A stretch of 64,000 nt of DNA. Source: Agapetus fuscipes (lineage: Eukaryota > Arthropoda > Insecta > Trichoptera > Glossosomatidae). The first letter of the stretch is position 1; each line of letters starts with the position of its first letter. Under the pieces are notes generated by a model that had not been told where the DNA came from, did no database searches, and worked only from the letters and a program-made list of their open reading frames with translations. A program made the translations under genes and the position numbers. Shown in pieces: positions 27,755 through 37,429 of the stretch. The stretch is from the NCBI GenBank assembly GCA_951799405.1, contig OX637345.1:1364001-1428000 (forward strand), read 5' to 3'.

Positions 27755-30572
27755 CAGGCCCGGATTTAGGGCGGTTCGAGCGGTGCGACCGAACCAGGGC
27801 CCCCGCGGCCTGAGGGCCCCCAAAAGTCTTATTTTTTATCATTATTGTAAAATAAAATTGTATAGATTCAACTTTTCATCGCTTCCGGTTCATAACGCTA
27901 CGTTTTATGCAGACAAAGACTTCAATAATACAGAAATAAAAGCTACTCACAACAAATCTTCCGGGGCCCCACAATAACTGATTAGGGCCCCGAACATTTC
28001 AAACAGTAATAAAAAAATGAAGTTTCTCCTTAAAACTAAAAAAAATAAAGGGAACCAAAGAAAGATACCAAACATGTGCCATCATAAACTCCTAGGCATG
28101 TCACATAATGGAACCTGTAGGATTATAGCAGTAAACTGCGCTATTGTTCCTACCATGGCGGCAAAACTTCCGACGCGACAGTTATAAATCTTTCACTAGT
28201 AATGTAATAAAATGTAAACAGTATAAGTTTCGAAACAAAAAAAATAGTGTATAGCGACGGGTAATGAATGGTCGGTCTTTGCTTCCACGTATTGTTTATA
28301 TTGCTTTGTCGGCAAATTTTACCTGAGAACTAGTGGGTTCCTTTAAATTTCTGTCTTTCTTTTTTAGCTTTAGAAATGCATCAAAAGATGATAGGTAGGT
28401 ACTTCTTAAAGTATTTGTATAATTTTTGCCCGACAACCGGTTTCATATTACGTTGATTATCAAAACAATCAGCTTTATAATCCGTGTTGCAAAGATCTAT
28501 TAACATTTAAGGCTCATATTAAATGCATGCACACAAGCAGGCACATATAATTCACCTTAAATTCGTTGCATATGTACATACAAAATAAACCAATCCTGTC
28601 ATGAGCATAAACTTTCCAACTCCTGCCGCCTTTCCCTGAAACAAAGGGGGGCATTAAAAAAAACGCAACTAACTACACATATAACTTCTTGCCTGCATTA
28701 TCGCCGAAGGAGTCGCATGTGGCGATTCGGGACCTATTTATTTTTACGGTTAAAGGGGCCGGCCTCACACCAAACACTTTCAGTTGAAGTGGGGGTTTCT
28801 CAGCTCCCGGGGGGGTGGGTTCTCATTTATTGTAAAGGCTGAGTCCGTAGCTCAGTGGTAACACTGCGGACTCTGAATGGGAAGGTTGTGGGTTCGACTC
28901 CCGGCGGAGCACAAAAAATATATCATTTATATTTCAAATTTGCTCTTCGCCGGGTTGAAAAAATCATAAAACCTTTACCAATGACCGGTCACCACAGGTC
29001 CATCCAGCCTTACAGCAACTGGGTCTTGCTTGAGAATTGGCGCTTTGTAGCGACGACGATCAAGCTCGTAAAAAGGTCGATAGCTCAATTGGTAGAATGC
29101 TTGCATTCCATGCCGAGAGCAAGGGTTCGATCTCAAAGGTTCACTCAGCCTTCACAAGAAATGAGAACCAGTCCCCCGGGGAGCTTGGAAACCCCCACTT
29201 CAACTGAAAGTGGTTGGTGTGAGGCCGGCCCCCTTATCTGTAAAAATAAATAGGTCCCGAAGCGCCACATGCGACCCCTTCGGGGATAACGCAGGCAAGA
29301 GGTTACACTATATGTGTAGCTTAGTTGCGTTTTTTTGCGAGTAAACCTTGCCGGTATTTTATTCCGGGGTTTGAAATAAACACCGTAACGGGAAATCATT
29401 TCTGACACCCTCGGTGGGATTCGATCCCGAGCTCACGGCATGGAATGCAAGCACTCTACCAACAGAGCTATCGACCGGACCAATAGAATATGCAAAAAAA
29501 AAAATTTAAAATCTCCTCGGGCATATGTCACAGGTCAATGTGACTAGGGTCCTTAGCAACCAATATTTAGCAACGCCATTTCTTTCACACACCCGCGGTT
29601 GGAATGTGAAAATTAATCTATTTATTTTTAAATGTTAGGGTGCCGCCCTTACACCAACCACTTAACTTGAAGGGAGATTTTCCAGCTCCCAAAGATTCTG
29701 GTTTTAATTTCCTCTCAAGGTTGAGCAAGTCAATGGATAATGCCTAACCTAATACCTATACACTACGCAACTAAGCTACACATATAGTGTAACTTCTTGC
29801 CGCGTTATCCCCGAAGGGGTCGCATGTGGCGAGTTGAACCTATTTATTTTTACAGGTAAGGGGGCCGGCCTTATGCCAACCACTTCAGTTGAAGTGGGGG
29901 TTTCCCAGCTCCCGAGGGGGCTGGTACTCATTTCTTGTGAAGGCTGAGTAAACCTTGCCGGTATTTTATTCCGGGGTTTGAAATTTATCACTTGAATTTA
30001 TCATGTAAACATTATCCATTGATGTATGAAAATTTAGAAATGTTAAAAACTAGTCGAATTCTTCTAAGAATCTTGCGAGAGTCTCAAGAGAACGATTGAT
30101 ATAAATTATCCAGAAAACCTTATTGAAGAGAAATTGGTAACGATACAATATAACGATAACGTTCCTTGACTTATATGTTGGTATGAGGCTGACCACCCAT
30201 ACCTACTGTAAAAAATGGTTCACTTTGCAATGTCATCCCTGTTCCAAAGTCGGCAAAAATTGCAGGGCTTTTGTTCATTTGAGGTTTTGATTTAAGTAAT
30301 TTGTAAGTACACATTCAGCATTTGTGAGCGCGAACTTACACGTGTCTGTTTATGGGCATGCAATTAGATATGAGTTTTTAATTTAATATATCCTTGCAAT
30401 TTAGAGTATAGATTAATACAGAGATATATAATCGTAAAAAAATCATTTTTTGTCCTTTGAAAAAATAGGGGTGGAAGGGGGAGGGGATTTTTTACGAGGG
30501 GAGGGGGGCATATGGGGGGGCCCCCGAGCTTGTCCCCGCACCAGGGCCCCCAGAGGAGTTAATCCGGGCCTG
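27755..30572. mobile_element. hAT-like element with perfect 8-bp TSD, packed with nested SINEs
   Basis: The ends are CAGGCCCGGATT (27755) and AATCCGGGCCTG (to 30572), flanked by GGAAGAAG at 27747-27754 and 30573-30580. GGGCCCC-rich subterminal blocks occur on both sides (CAGGGCCCCC near 27799; GGGGCCCTGG inverted near 30545). No transposase is visible in the 27.76-28.45 kb own sequence, so it is non-autonomous. About 1.9 kb of its 2.8 kb is later insertions. Confidence 0.85.
28455..30415. repeat. Nested SINE/T3 cluster inside the hAT element
   Basis: T3 (-) 28455-28660; SINE-2 (-) 28661-28845; SINE-1 (+) 28846-29080, with tRNA-like GTAGCTCAGTGGTAACAC and GGGTTCGACTCCC; SINE-2 (+) 29081-29340, with TAGCTCAATTGGTAGAATGC and internal deletion after the B box; SINE-2 (-) 29341-29485 with intact head; divergent SINE-2 (-) 29590-29990; T3 (+) 30163-30415. 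Confidence 0.75.
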
Positions 30573-30739
30573 GGAAGAAGTGTGTTTGATGAGGTAAGGA
30601 GTGCGATTTACGTGGGAAACTCGGTAATTTAGTGGGAAATAAAGGCGAAATATTTCTAACAATAATAAGGTGTATACTAGAAGCGCTATTCTACTAAATT
30701 CTTTATGACCTTAAAGCGACCATAGAGATTGGTGTTCAA

Positions 30740-31173
30740 ATTTTTTTTTTTTAAGAAATCCTGTGCGGGAGACTCCCTAGATTCTAAAGACTCTAGGGGT
30801 CTATGACACTTGTTGTAGTGCCGCAGAGGTGTACGAGCTTGGTCGTCGCTACACAGCGCCAATACTCAAGCAAGACCCAGTTGCTGTAAGGATGGATGGA
30901 CCTTTGGTGACCGGTCAATTGGTAAAGGTTTATGAATTTTTCAACCCAGCGAAGAGCACATTCGAAATATAAATGGTATATTTTTGTGCTCCGCCGGGAT
31001 CCGAATCCACAACCTTCCATTAACGAGTCCAAAGTGTTGCCACTACGGACTACGGACCGGTCCAAGATGCCAACGACACGCGGTGTACCTGAGCGGTTAC
31101 CCATCCAAGTACTGACCACGCCCAATGTTGCTTAACTTCGGTGATCTATGGGAACCGGTGCTTTCAACATTGA
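30740..31173 (-). mobile_element. SINE-1b with 5S head
   Basis: Antisense: T13 at 30741, GTGCGGGAGACTCCC, body, then tRNA-like 30985-31062 (GGGATCCGAATCCACAACC, GACTACGGACCGGTCC) and the 5S module 31068-31173 (GCCAACGACACGCGGTG, CATCCAAGTACTGACC, GTTGCTTAACTTCGGTGATC). It shows that the 5S/tRNA head occurs with the poly-A tail as well as with the 1a tail. Confidence 0.86.
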
Positions 31174-31715
31174 GGTTGGTGTAAGGCCTTATTCTAACCT
31201 GTGAAATAAATAATTTCCACACGTCACATGCGATTCTTTTGAGGAGATCGCGGTATGAAGTTTCTCTACATGAGCAGCTTAGTTGCGTTGTGTAGATATT
31301 TGGAATGAATGAAAAACTATTTTTACAAACTGTGATGTAGAAAAAAACTGGATTTCCAACGTTTCGTTTAAGTCGTATCCAACGTCATCATCATCAAGAG
31401 ATGTGTTTTTTTCTCGACAAAAAGTCACGAATTTTATTTCCTCTGAAGGAAATTGCATGAACATACATTTCCCATCATAAATGTTTTTTTTCATCTTGTA
31501 AGAAATCTCTTGTTCGCTTATTAAATTAGACCTACAGCATCGCGCCGCGGTATGGACAGATAATTAAATTATAGACCACCCCTAGACTTTCATATTATTT
31601 CTTCCCGTCCACACAATAACCCACCAGCTGGGAAAAAGATTAAAAAATATCTCCCACGATTAGTTCTTTAATAAACCCTTGCGGCGCTAGAGGGATATTT
31701 TCTGAGATCTATGTA
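31174..31715. other. SINE-2 scrap, hammerhead-like motif, unassigned sequence
   Basis: 31180-31295: antisense SINE-2 (AATTTCCACACGTCACATGC, AGCAGCTTAGTTGCG). 31330-31400 (-): TGATGATGATGACGTTGG, ACTTAAACGAAACGTTGG, a hammerhead-like arrangement. No gene. Confidence 0.45.
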
Positions 31716-32122
31716 GAGGAAGACCGAGAAAGGTATGGATGGACCAAATTTCCGAAATTACGTTTTTTTTTTTTTTTTTTTTTTTAAATTGATTTGTGGA
31801 AAGGAATGCAATCCACCAACCTATTTTGCCTGGCCAGTTGTCTTCATGCGAAAGCAGAAGCTTGTGTGCATGCAACGGCATCTGTTGAACCAGGGTCGAA
31901 GTTATCGTCGTGGGATTCGAACCAGCGTTATCCGGTTCCAAATAACCTGTCTTGATCCCCGCGGCCATAACACCGACTAAAATTGTGAAATTGCGAATGA
32001 ATGGAATATCCAGAGTCATAATAAAAGGAGAGTCTGTATGAAGAAGTTTATGACTCTGGAGGAAATGAAAGAAGTGTGTAAGGACAGAAAGAAATGGCGG
32101 TTAATCTGTGATTTTGGCGGCT
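31716..32122 (+). pseudogene. LINE-A RT C-terminus, split by SINE-3
   Basis: EDRERYGWTKFP (shifted frame of GRPRKVWMDQIS) before the insertion, then NEWNIQSHNKRRVCMKKFMT, EMKEVCKDRKKWRLICDFGG and stop. T3 follows at 32191. Confidence 0.8.
31763..31986 (-). mobile_element. SINE-3 with TSD GAAATTRCG
   Basis: Flanked by GAAATTACG (31754-31762) and GAAATTGCG (31987-31995). Minus strand: tRNA-like head TTATGGCCGCGGGGATCAAG (A box), TGGTTCGAATCCCACGACG (B box), body GCATGCACACAAGCTTCTGC, and a T23 run on the plus strand as poly-A tail. Leu/Ser-type head by the A box, but this is not certain. Confidence 0.85.
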
Positions 32123-32445
32123 AGGGTTTTTAAAATTAAAATTTGTTTTCTGTTATAATTTGTTGATTTTTAAAATGTAATTTGTTGTGTATGTTCCTTG
32201 ACTTATAGGTTGATATGCGGCTGACCACCCATGCTGTAGAAAATGGTTCACTTTGCCAATGTCATCCCTGTTTTAGGAAAGGTCAGCAGGAGATGCAGGG
32301 TGTATGTTCATTTGAGATTCATGTTTTTATATTGTAGGGCCACATGCGGCAAGTGTGAGCGCGAAATTATGCGTGTCTGCTTGTGGGAATGCATTTAATA
32401 TGAATCTCAAATGATACATTTCTTTGCAGCTTAGATTTAGACGTC
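32123..32445 (+). repeat. LINE-A 3' UTR and T3 block
   Basis: UTR with TGTAATTTGTTGTGTATG leads into TTCCTTGACTTATAGG at 32191. The same UTR end (TTATTTGTTGT, TATTCC) precedes T3 in stand-alone copies at 7497 and 27365 (antisense). Confidence 0.85.
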
Positions 32446-32644
32446 AACAAATATTTGTCTGAAATGTGGTTTCACTTCTGTGTCAATTGTAACATTTTAT
32501 TAAAGCGTCAACTGTCAACAATGAGATTAAGAAAAAAATATTCCAAAATAAAGTAAACATTAATATAAAATACAAATGGTAAACAACAATAAATAGTTTA
32601 AGATTTAATCATGGATAGAAAGAAAAAATATTAAATTAAATTTT
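32446..32644. other. Unassigned A+T-rich flank of the tRNA gene
   Basis: No feature recognised. Confidence 0.4.
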
Positions 32645-32650
32645 AAAAAA
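32645..32650 (-). terminator. Pol III terminator of tRNA-Val
   Basis: T6 on the minus strand directly after the discriminator base of the tRNA. Confidence 0.85.
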
Positions 32651-32723
32651 TGTTTCCGCCCGGGATCGAACCGGGGACCTTGTGCGTGTGAAGCACACGT
32701 GATAACCGCTACACTACGGAAAC
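32651..32723 (-). tRNA. tRNA-Val (anticodon CAC)
   Basis: 73-nt intronless cloverleaf. The acceptor stem GTTTCCG pairs perfectly with CGGAAAC, with discriminator A. A box TAGTGTAGCGGTTATCAC. The anticodon stem TGTGC/GCACA closes the loop TTCACAC, giving anticodon CAC (valine GTG codons). The T arm CCCGG/CCGGG encloses TTCGATC (B box GGTTCGATCCC). A T6 terminator follows immediately, so unlike the SINE heads this looks like a working gene. A Gypsy element starts 86 bp upstream of its 5' end (32810). Confidence 0.97.
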
Positions 32724-32809
32724 CGATGGGCGTTGCGCCAAAAATATCGTACTAGAATATTGTCTTATCTTATCTTGTTTATTGTAATCATTGTAATCCT
32801 AATTATACG

Positions 32810-33092
32810 TGTAAGATTGTAAATTATAGATAAATTAAATAACTTTAATTTTATGAAAACATATATTTGTTTAGAATTTAAGACAGTTGAAGTTGCTTAT
32901 TATTTATAGGAAACTACAATCACGTCGTTTAATTCTTTTTACAATCTTATCGACTTGCACGCGCACCGTCCGGCAAAATGGCTAATGGCTGTTCACCAGA
33001 AAGTAGGTAAATACCTGAGTACCGACCGAGCGCTACAAATAAACAAGAATACCTATTAAAGGAGCTTAATACGTAGTTGTAGTTCCTTTACA
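32810..33092 (-). repeat. 3' LTR of the Gypsy element
   Basis: 283 bp; A at the position where the 5' LTR has G (CTGAGTACCGACC versus CTGAGTGCCGACC, plus strand). Confidence 0.95.
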
Positions 33093-33104
33093 TCTCCCTC
33101 CTTC
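33093..33104 (-). other. Polypurine tract
   Basis: GAAGGAGGGAGA on the minus strand, abutting the 3' LTR; plus-strand DNA primer site. Confidence 0.85.
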
Positions 33105-33252
33105 AAAAGAAAATTTTCCTCAAAATTTTCTCTTAAGCAAACATAAGTAATAGAGTAATATAACTTAAATATGTATAAATTGTTTAGTTATTGTATATAA
33201 GTAAAGTATAAGTTGTTGTTGTTGTTGTTTTTTTTTTTTTTTTTTTTTTTTT
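33105..33252 (-). other. Gypsy 3' untranslated part with GTT/poly-T tract
   Basis: Between the integrase stop and the PPT; contains (GTT)5 and a T24 run on the plus strand (33214-33254). Confidence 0.7.
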
Positions 33253-33763
33253 TTATATGAGAATTGGTATGAGTTTTGTAATATGGAAGAGATTTGACTC
33301 CATTTTTTTATGTCCTGTATTTATTTCATAAATTGAATTTGAAATCTTCTGAGTTATTTGAAATGGACCAACTCTCAGCTCATCTAATTTATTTCTATTT
33401 AATTGGTTCCCATTCTCTACATACACCATATCCCCTTCATCAAAATTAAATTGAGTTCTATTTTTATTAAAAATCTGTGTATTGTAATTATGTGACTTTA
33501 TAGAATTGTTTAATGCTATTTTTCTATCCCTAATCCAATCATCTTTTGTTGTATTTATTTTAAGTTCATTTGGCAAAAGTGAAACATCTGTACCATCCAT
33601 GAGGTATTTTGGTGCAAACCCCGTAACTGTATGTTCTGTCATATTATATTTATCTACACATTGATGAGCTATGGTTGTCCATGCTGTTCTTTGACTTTTT
33701 TCATTGATTTTACATCTGATTTTGTTGACTAATGTTTGATTGAGTCTTTCATTTAAACCGTTA
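33253..33763 (-). pseudogene. Gypsy integrase, C-terminal part after the MITE
   Basis: The minus-strand frame starts right at the MITE edge with LNERLNQTLVNKIR (third catalytic residue, Glu) and continues through TGFAPKYLMDG and the C-terminal DNA-binding part FDEGDMVYVENG, LRVGPFQITQK, HKKMESNLFHITKL to the stop at 33253. The frame is intact, so removal of the MITE and one TTA copy would make it continuous with the upstream part. Confidence 0.9.
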
Positions 33764-34850
33764 CGGTGTTATTCTTACTTGTCATATTTCGCCATCGGCC
33801 TAACTGGCGACTACTTAGTCTGGGTACAACGCCGGACTAGACCAAATTTGAAATATTGATTCTCGTTCATAGTGTAACGTAGGAACAGTTGAGCCTGCGA
33901 CCAAATTTGGACGGCTGAAATTACGTCCGTTCAATGTCGTATTTCAAAAAAAAATCTGTTCTAGAGATGTCACTTTATAAATATTATTTAAAGAATAGGG
34001 AATTTTCAGTCGTTTTTAAATAATTATTAAAACAATAACCATTGACAATAACGCAAAAAAAATATGAAAAATAAAAGCAAATAATCAGTTTTTAAATTTG
34101 TTGTGCAATTTATAATTAAAAAAACTTTGAAAACAATTGATTAGCCAAATAAATCCGTATATTTTTTGTGGATCGGGAAAAATAAAACAAATGTAGGGAA
34201 TATGCGTTTGGGATGACCACACAGATTTATGGCCGCGGCGGGCAGGCGGACTGGCGGAGACGCGCGGGGCAGACGTCACAATGGTGGACGGCTGGTTGTT
34301 TTGTTTGTAAACAAATCAGATTTCGACCGAAATGCATCTAAATATTTTATTTCAGGTGGAAAAAGTGTCTCATATGTGTTCGTGGAGTGTTGAATATCTT
34401 CTTCACTCATTTTAAACTATCTAGTTAAGTTCAGTTTTGTAAAATGTGTCATATGAAGAATTTTGCCGCGAGCCGTGATTCAATCTTTCAAATGATTTCT
34501 TTTCTTTCTTATTTTTTTGTGTTTTGTGCCTCAAAAAGCGATTGATTAGCAAAAAGATGCTGAATTCTGTCAATGTGACCAAAATGACAAAAACAAATCG
34601 CAAAACAAAACAGTAATAAAGCAAATATTTACGATTTAATATTAAATACGGCAGTTGTCAAAATCGATTGTACCACAAAACCCTCTCCGAGGTGGTTTTG
34701 TCTTGGCCTAACTTCGCATACATTTGGAGGCTAGATTTAGGCGGGCGTTGAACTCGAGACGCAAGCCTAACTACTTCAGAAATGTTCAAGAATCAAAATT
34801 AAGCAAAACGTGGGTTCAAAGGGCGACGAAAATGTCTAAGAATAACACCG
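33764..34850. mobile_element. TIR DNA transposon (MITE-like, PIF/Harbinger-like TSD) inside integrase
   Basis: 1087 bp, ends CGGTGTTATTCTTA and its exact inverse, flanked by TTA at 33761-33763 and 34851-34853. 3-bp TTA/TAA duplications are the PIF/Harbinger hallmark; the TIR itself is not diagnostic. No transposase frame is seen. The right end extends to CATTTTCGTCGCCCTTTGAA, matching both ends of the element at 56687-57358. Confidence 0.88.
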
Positions 34851-36205
34851 TTAGAAAACGGGGCGTTCACTGCAGTAAAAATCATTGTTATTGAATTTTT
34901 ATTACAAAAATTTTTGAATTCTTTCGAGTTTATACCCGGATATTGGTCGGTAAGGAGCATTCCAATTGTATTCGAATCTATTACATTATTGACTAGTTTA
35001 ATAAAATCATTAGCATTTTGTGTTTTAGAGGTAACAATATAAGCGTTTCGTGTAAAATGGTCTACTAGAAGATGTAAATATCTTTTAGTTGATCGTGAGC
35101 CTCCAAAACCTCCAATCGTGTCTATTGACACTATTTCAAAAGGTTTTGTGGCAGGGCCTAAATGTGACATCAGACCATACTTGTTTTGCCCTCTCTTTTT
35201 ATTCTTTATACATATCTCACAGCTTTTACAATGTCTTTTAATATTTATTGTTAAATTTTTTGCTGTATAAACTGTACTAATTTTGTTTTGCATTTGTTTT
35301 TCTCCTAAATGACACATGTTTTCGTGCACATTTTTAATAAGTTTTTTACTGAAATTCTCTGATAAAATAATTTTTTCACATTTTCTAAGATTTTTATAGT
35401 AAACATTGTGTTTTAATAATAGTTTTGTTTTATTTCTTTGTACATGTTCATTGTTTGTCTGATCTGTAACGATATCATTTAAATTGATCATGTTTACAAT
35501 TTGTAATTGTTCATCAGTATCATTGTCTGCATCCAGTACTGGGTTCCTACTTAAACAGTCTGCTTCTAAATTTTCTTTTCCTGGAGCATATTTTATTTTA
35601 AAATCATACTGTGATAAATAATATGTCAAATCTCCTAACTCGTCATCTGTCCTAGCTTTAATATTTAAATTTTCCAATGGTTTATGGTCTGAATATACTG
35701 TAAATGATTTACCTATTAACCAGTATTGCCAATATCTTATTGCTTCTTTAATAGCTAAGCATTCTAAATAAACAGCTTTCTTTTTCTTTTGTAGCTGATT
35801 CAATTTTTTTGAAAAGTATGCCACTGGTTTGTTTTTTCCATTTGGTTGTGTTTGCTTTAGCACTGCTCCAATACCTTCTAAGGATGCATCGGTGTAAATA
35901 TTTATTGGCAAATTCTGATCAAATATTTCTAATATTGGCTGAGAGCATAATAAGTTCTTAACTTGTTCAAAAGAATTTTGACAATCTGCAGACCAATTAA
36001 ATTTCTGATTTTTTCTAAGTAAATTATGAAGAGGTTCTAAAATTACCGCACTTTTAGGTATATATTCATGATAGAAATTAATTTTTCCCAAAAATTGTCT
36101 AACATTTTTCTGAGTTTTCGGTGTGGGGAATTCTTTTATAGAAACAAGATTATCTCTTATTGGTCGTACTGTATTATTGTGTATTATGTGACCGAGATAT
36201 TTCAC
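34851..36205 (-). pseudogene. Gypsy pol: RNase H and integrase N-terminal and core
   Basis: Open after the in-frame stop at 36206-36208. It begins VKYLGHIIHNNTVRPIRD (RT connection), then RNase H with NIYTDASLEGIGAVLKQ, YLECLAIKEAIRYWQYWL and VYSDHKPLENL, then the integrase HHCC zinc finger (VHENMCHLG...CKSCEICIKNKK) and core Asp residues in FEIVSIDTIGGFGG and GMLLTDQYPGINSKEF. Coding stops being native at NAPFSNG, where the MITE begins. Product role: removes the RNA template and joins cDNA to target DNA. Confidence 0.93.
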
Positions 36206-37429
36206 TTAGTCTGCAGCAAATGTACACTTTGTAAATTTTAATCTAAAACCTTCACTTTTTATAGCTTCTAACAATTGTGTGAGATGGATAATGTGCTCGG
36301 AAAAAGTCTTGGAAAATACTAGGATATCATCTATGTAGTTAACTGCATAATCAGTAAGCTTATATTTTCTTAAAATGTTACCTAGTATCCTTTGAAAAAT
36401 AGCTGGTGATGTTTTTAACCCAAAAGGTAAACACGTCCATTGATAATGCCCGTCCTGCGTCACAAATGCAGTTTTTTTCCTGTCTTCAATTTTCAGCGGG
36501 ATTGACCAAAAGGCTGAATTGATGTCTAGCGTTGTAAAATATGATGAGTTTCTTATCTTAATCACTAAGTCGTCGATCAGTGGAAATGGTTGCGCTTGAG
36601 GTACCACTATTTTGTTTAAATCTCTAAAGTCTATGCATAATCTTGATTTTTTGTTGTCTTCTTTTTTGAAAGCTAACGTTACTGGTGCCGCAAATGGACT
36701 ATAAGATTCCTCTATAAGCTTTTTGTCTAGTAACTTTGCCACTTGTTCTTCTATTTCTTTTTTGTCTTCAATTGAACATCTGTAGGGCCTTTTACAGCAA
36801 TATTTGTCCATAAGTAGATCAATACGTGCTTCATATTCTCTGACCGTTCCAATGTCATATTTATCTTTTGCAAATATTGATTTGTAAGTATCTATTAGTT
36901 TGTATATTTCTGATTTTTGTTTAATGTCTAATTTACTTACTTTGAAATCCCCTTCTTTTATGTGTTCATTGAAATTTATTTCACATTTGTGTATGTGTTT
37001 TGTTTCTTGTTCTTCAGAATGTAGAATATGTGATTTTTCTTTTATGCTCATCTTGTCTTCTTCTGATTTGTTAGATTGGATAATTTGTAATTCTTCGTTT
37101 TGGATTAATCTGAAATTTTTGATACAATCCAAACCAATTAGAAAATCGTAATCAAAATTTTCATTATCTACTACAAATACATCCATATTTTTTTCTATAT
37201 TGTAGATTTTTATTTTCAGTGTTATCAAACCTTTTGTTTTCTTCCCACCATTAATAGTCTTCAATTTTACTATTTGCATATTACTTGTAAGTTCCTTTGG
37301 CTGTATTTTCAATAAATTTGCATTAATTAATGAAACATTCGACCCAGAATCATATATTCCAGAAACTCTTAAAGTATCATTTAATAGCAAATTAACTTTT
37401 ATTAATGGTGGTACCTCTAGTTTTTTTGA
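36206..37429 (-). pseudogene. Gypsy pol: protease and reverse transcriptase
   Basis: The frame is entered by -1 slip near 37420. The aspartic protease motif is VSGIYDSGSNVSLIN (about 20 residues in). The RT shows RLCIDFRDLNKIVVPQAQPF, SYFTTLDINSAFWSIPL, WTCLPFGLKTSPAIFQR and the catalytic AVNYIDDILVFSKT. A TAA at 36206-36208 interrupts pol between RT and RNase H (FAAD-stop-VKYLGH), a single-codon lesion with both sides in the same frame. No ATG is near the frame start, consistent with Gag-Pol fusion translation. Confidence 0.93.

Noticed and set aside
29085..29140. tRNA gene (TAGCTCAATTGGTAGA ... GGTTCGATC)
   Set aside because: No acceptor-stem pairing and no terminator, and it is followed by SINE-2 body sequence shared by many copies.
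33093..33252. Envelope gene of the Gypsy element
   Set aside because: Only a short untranslated stretch lies between the integrase stop and the polypurine tract.
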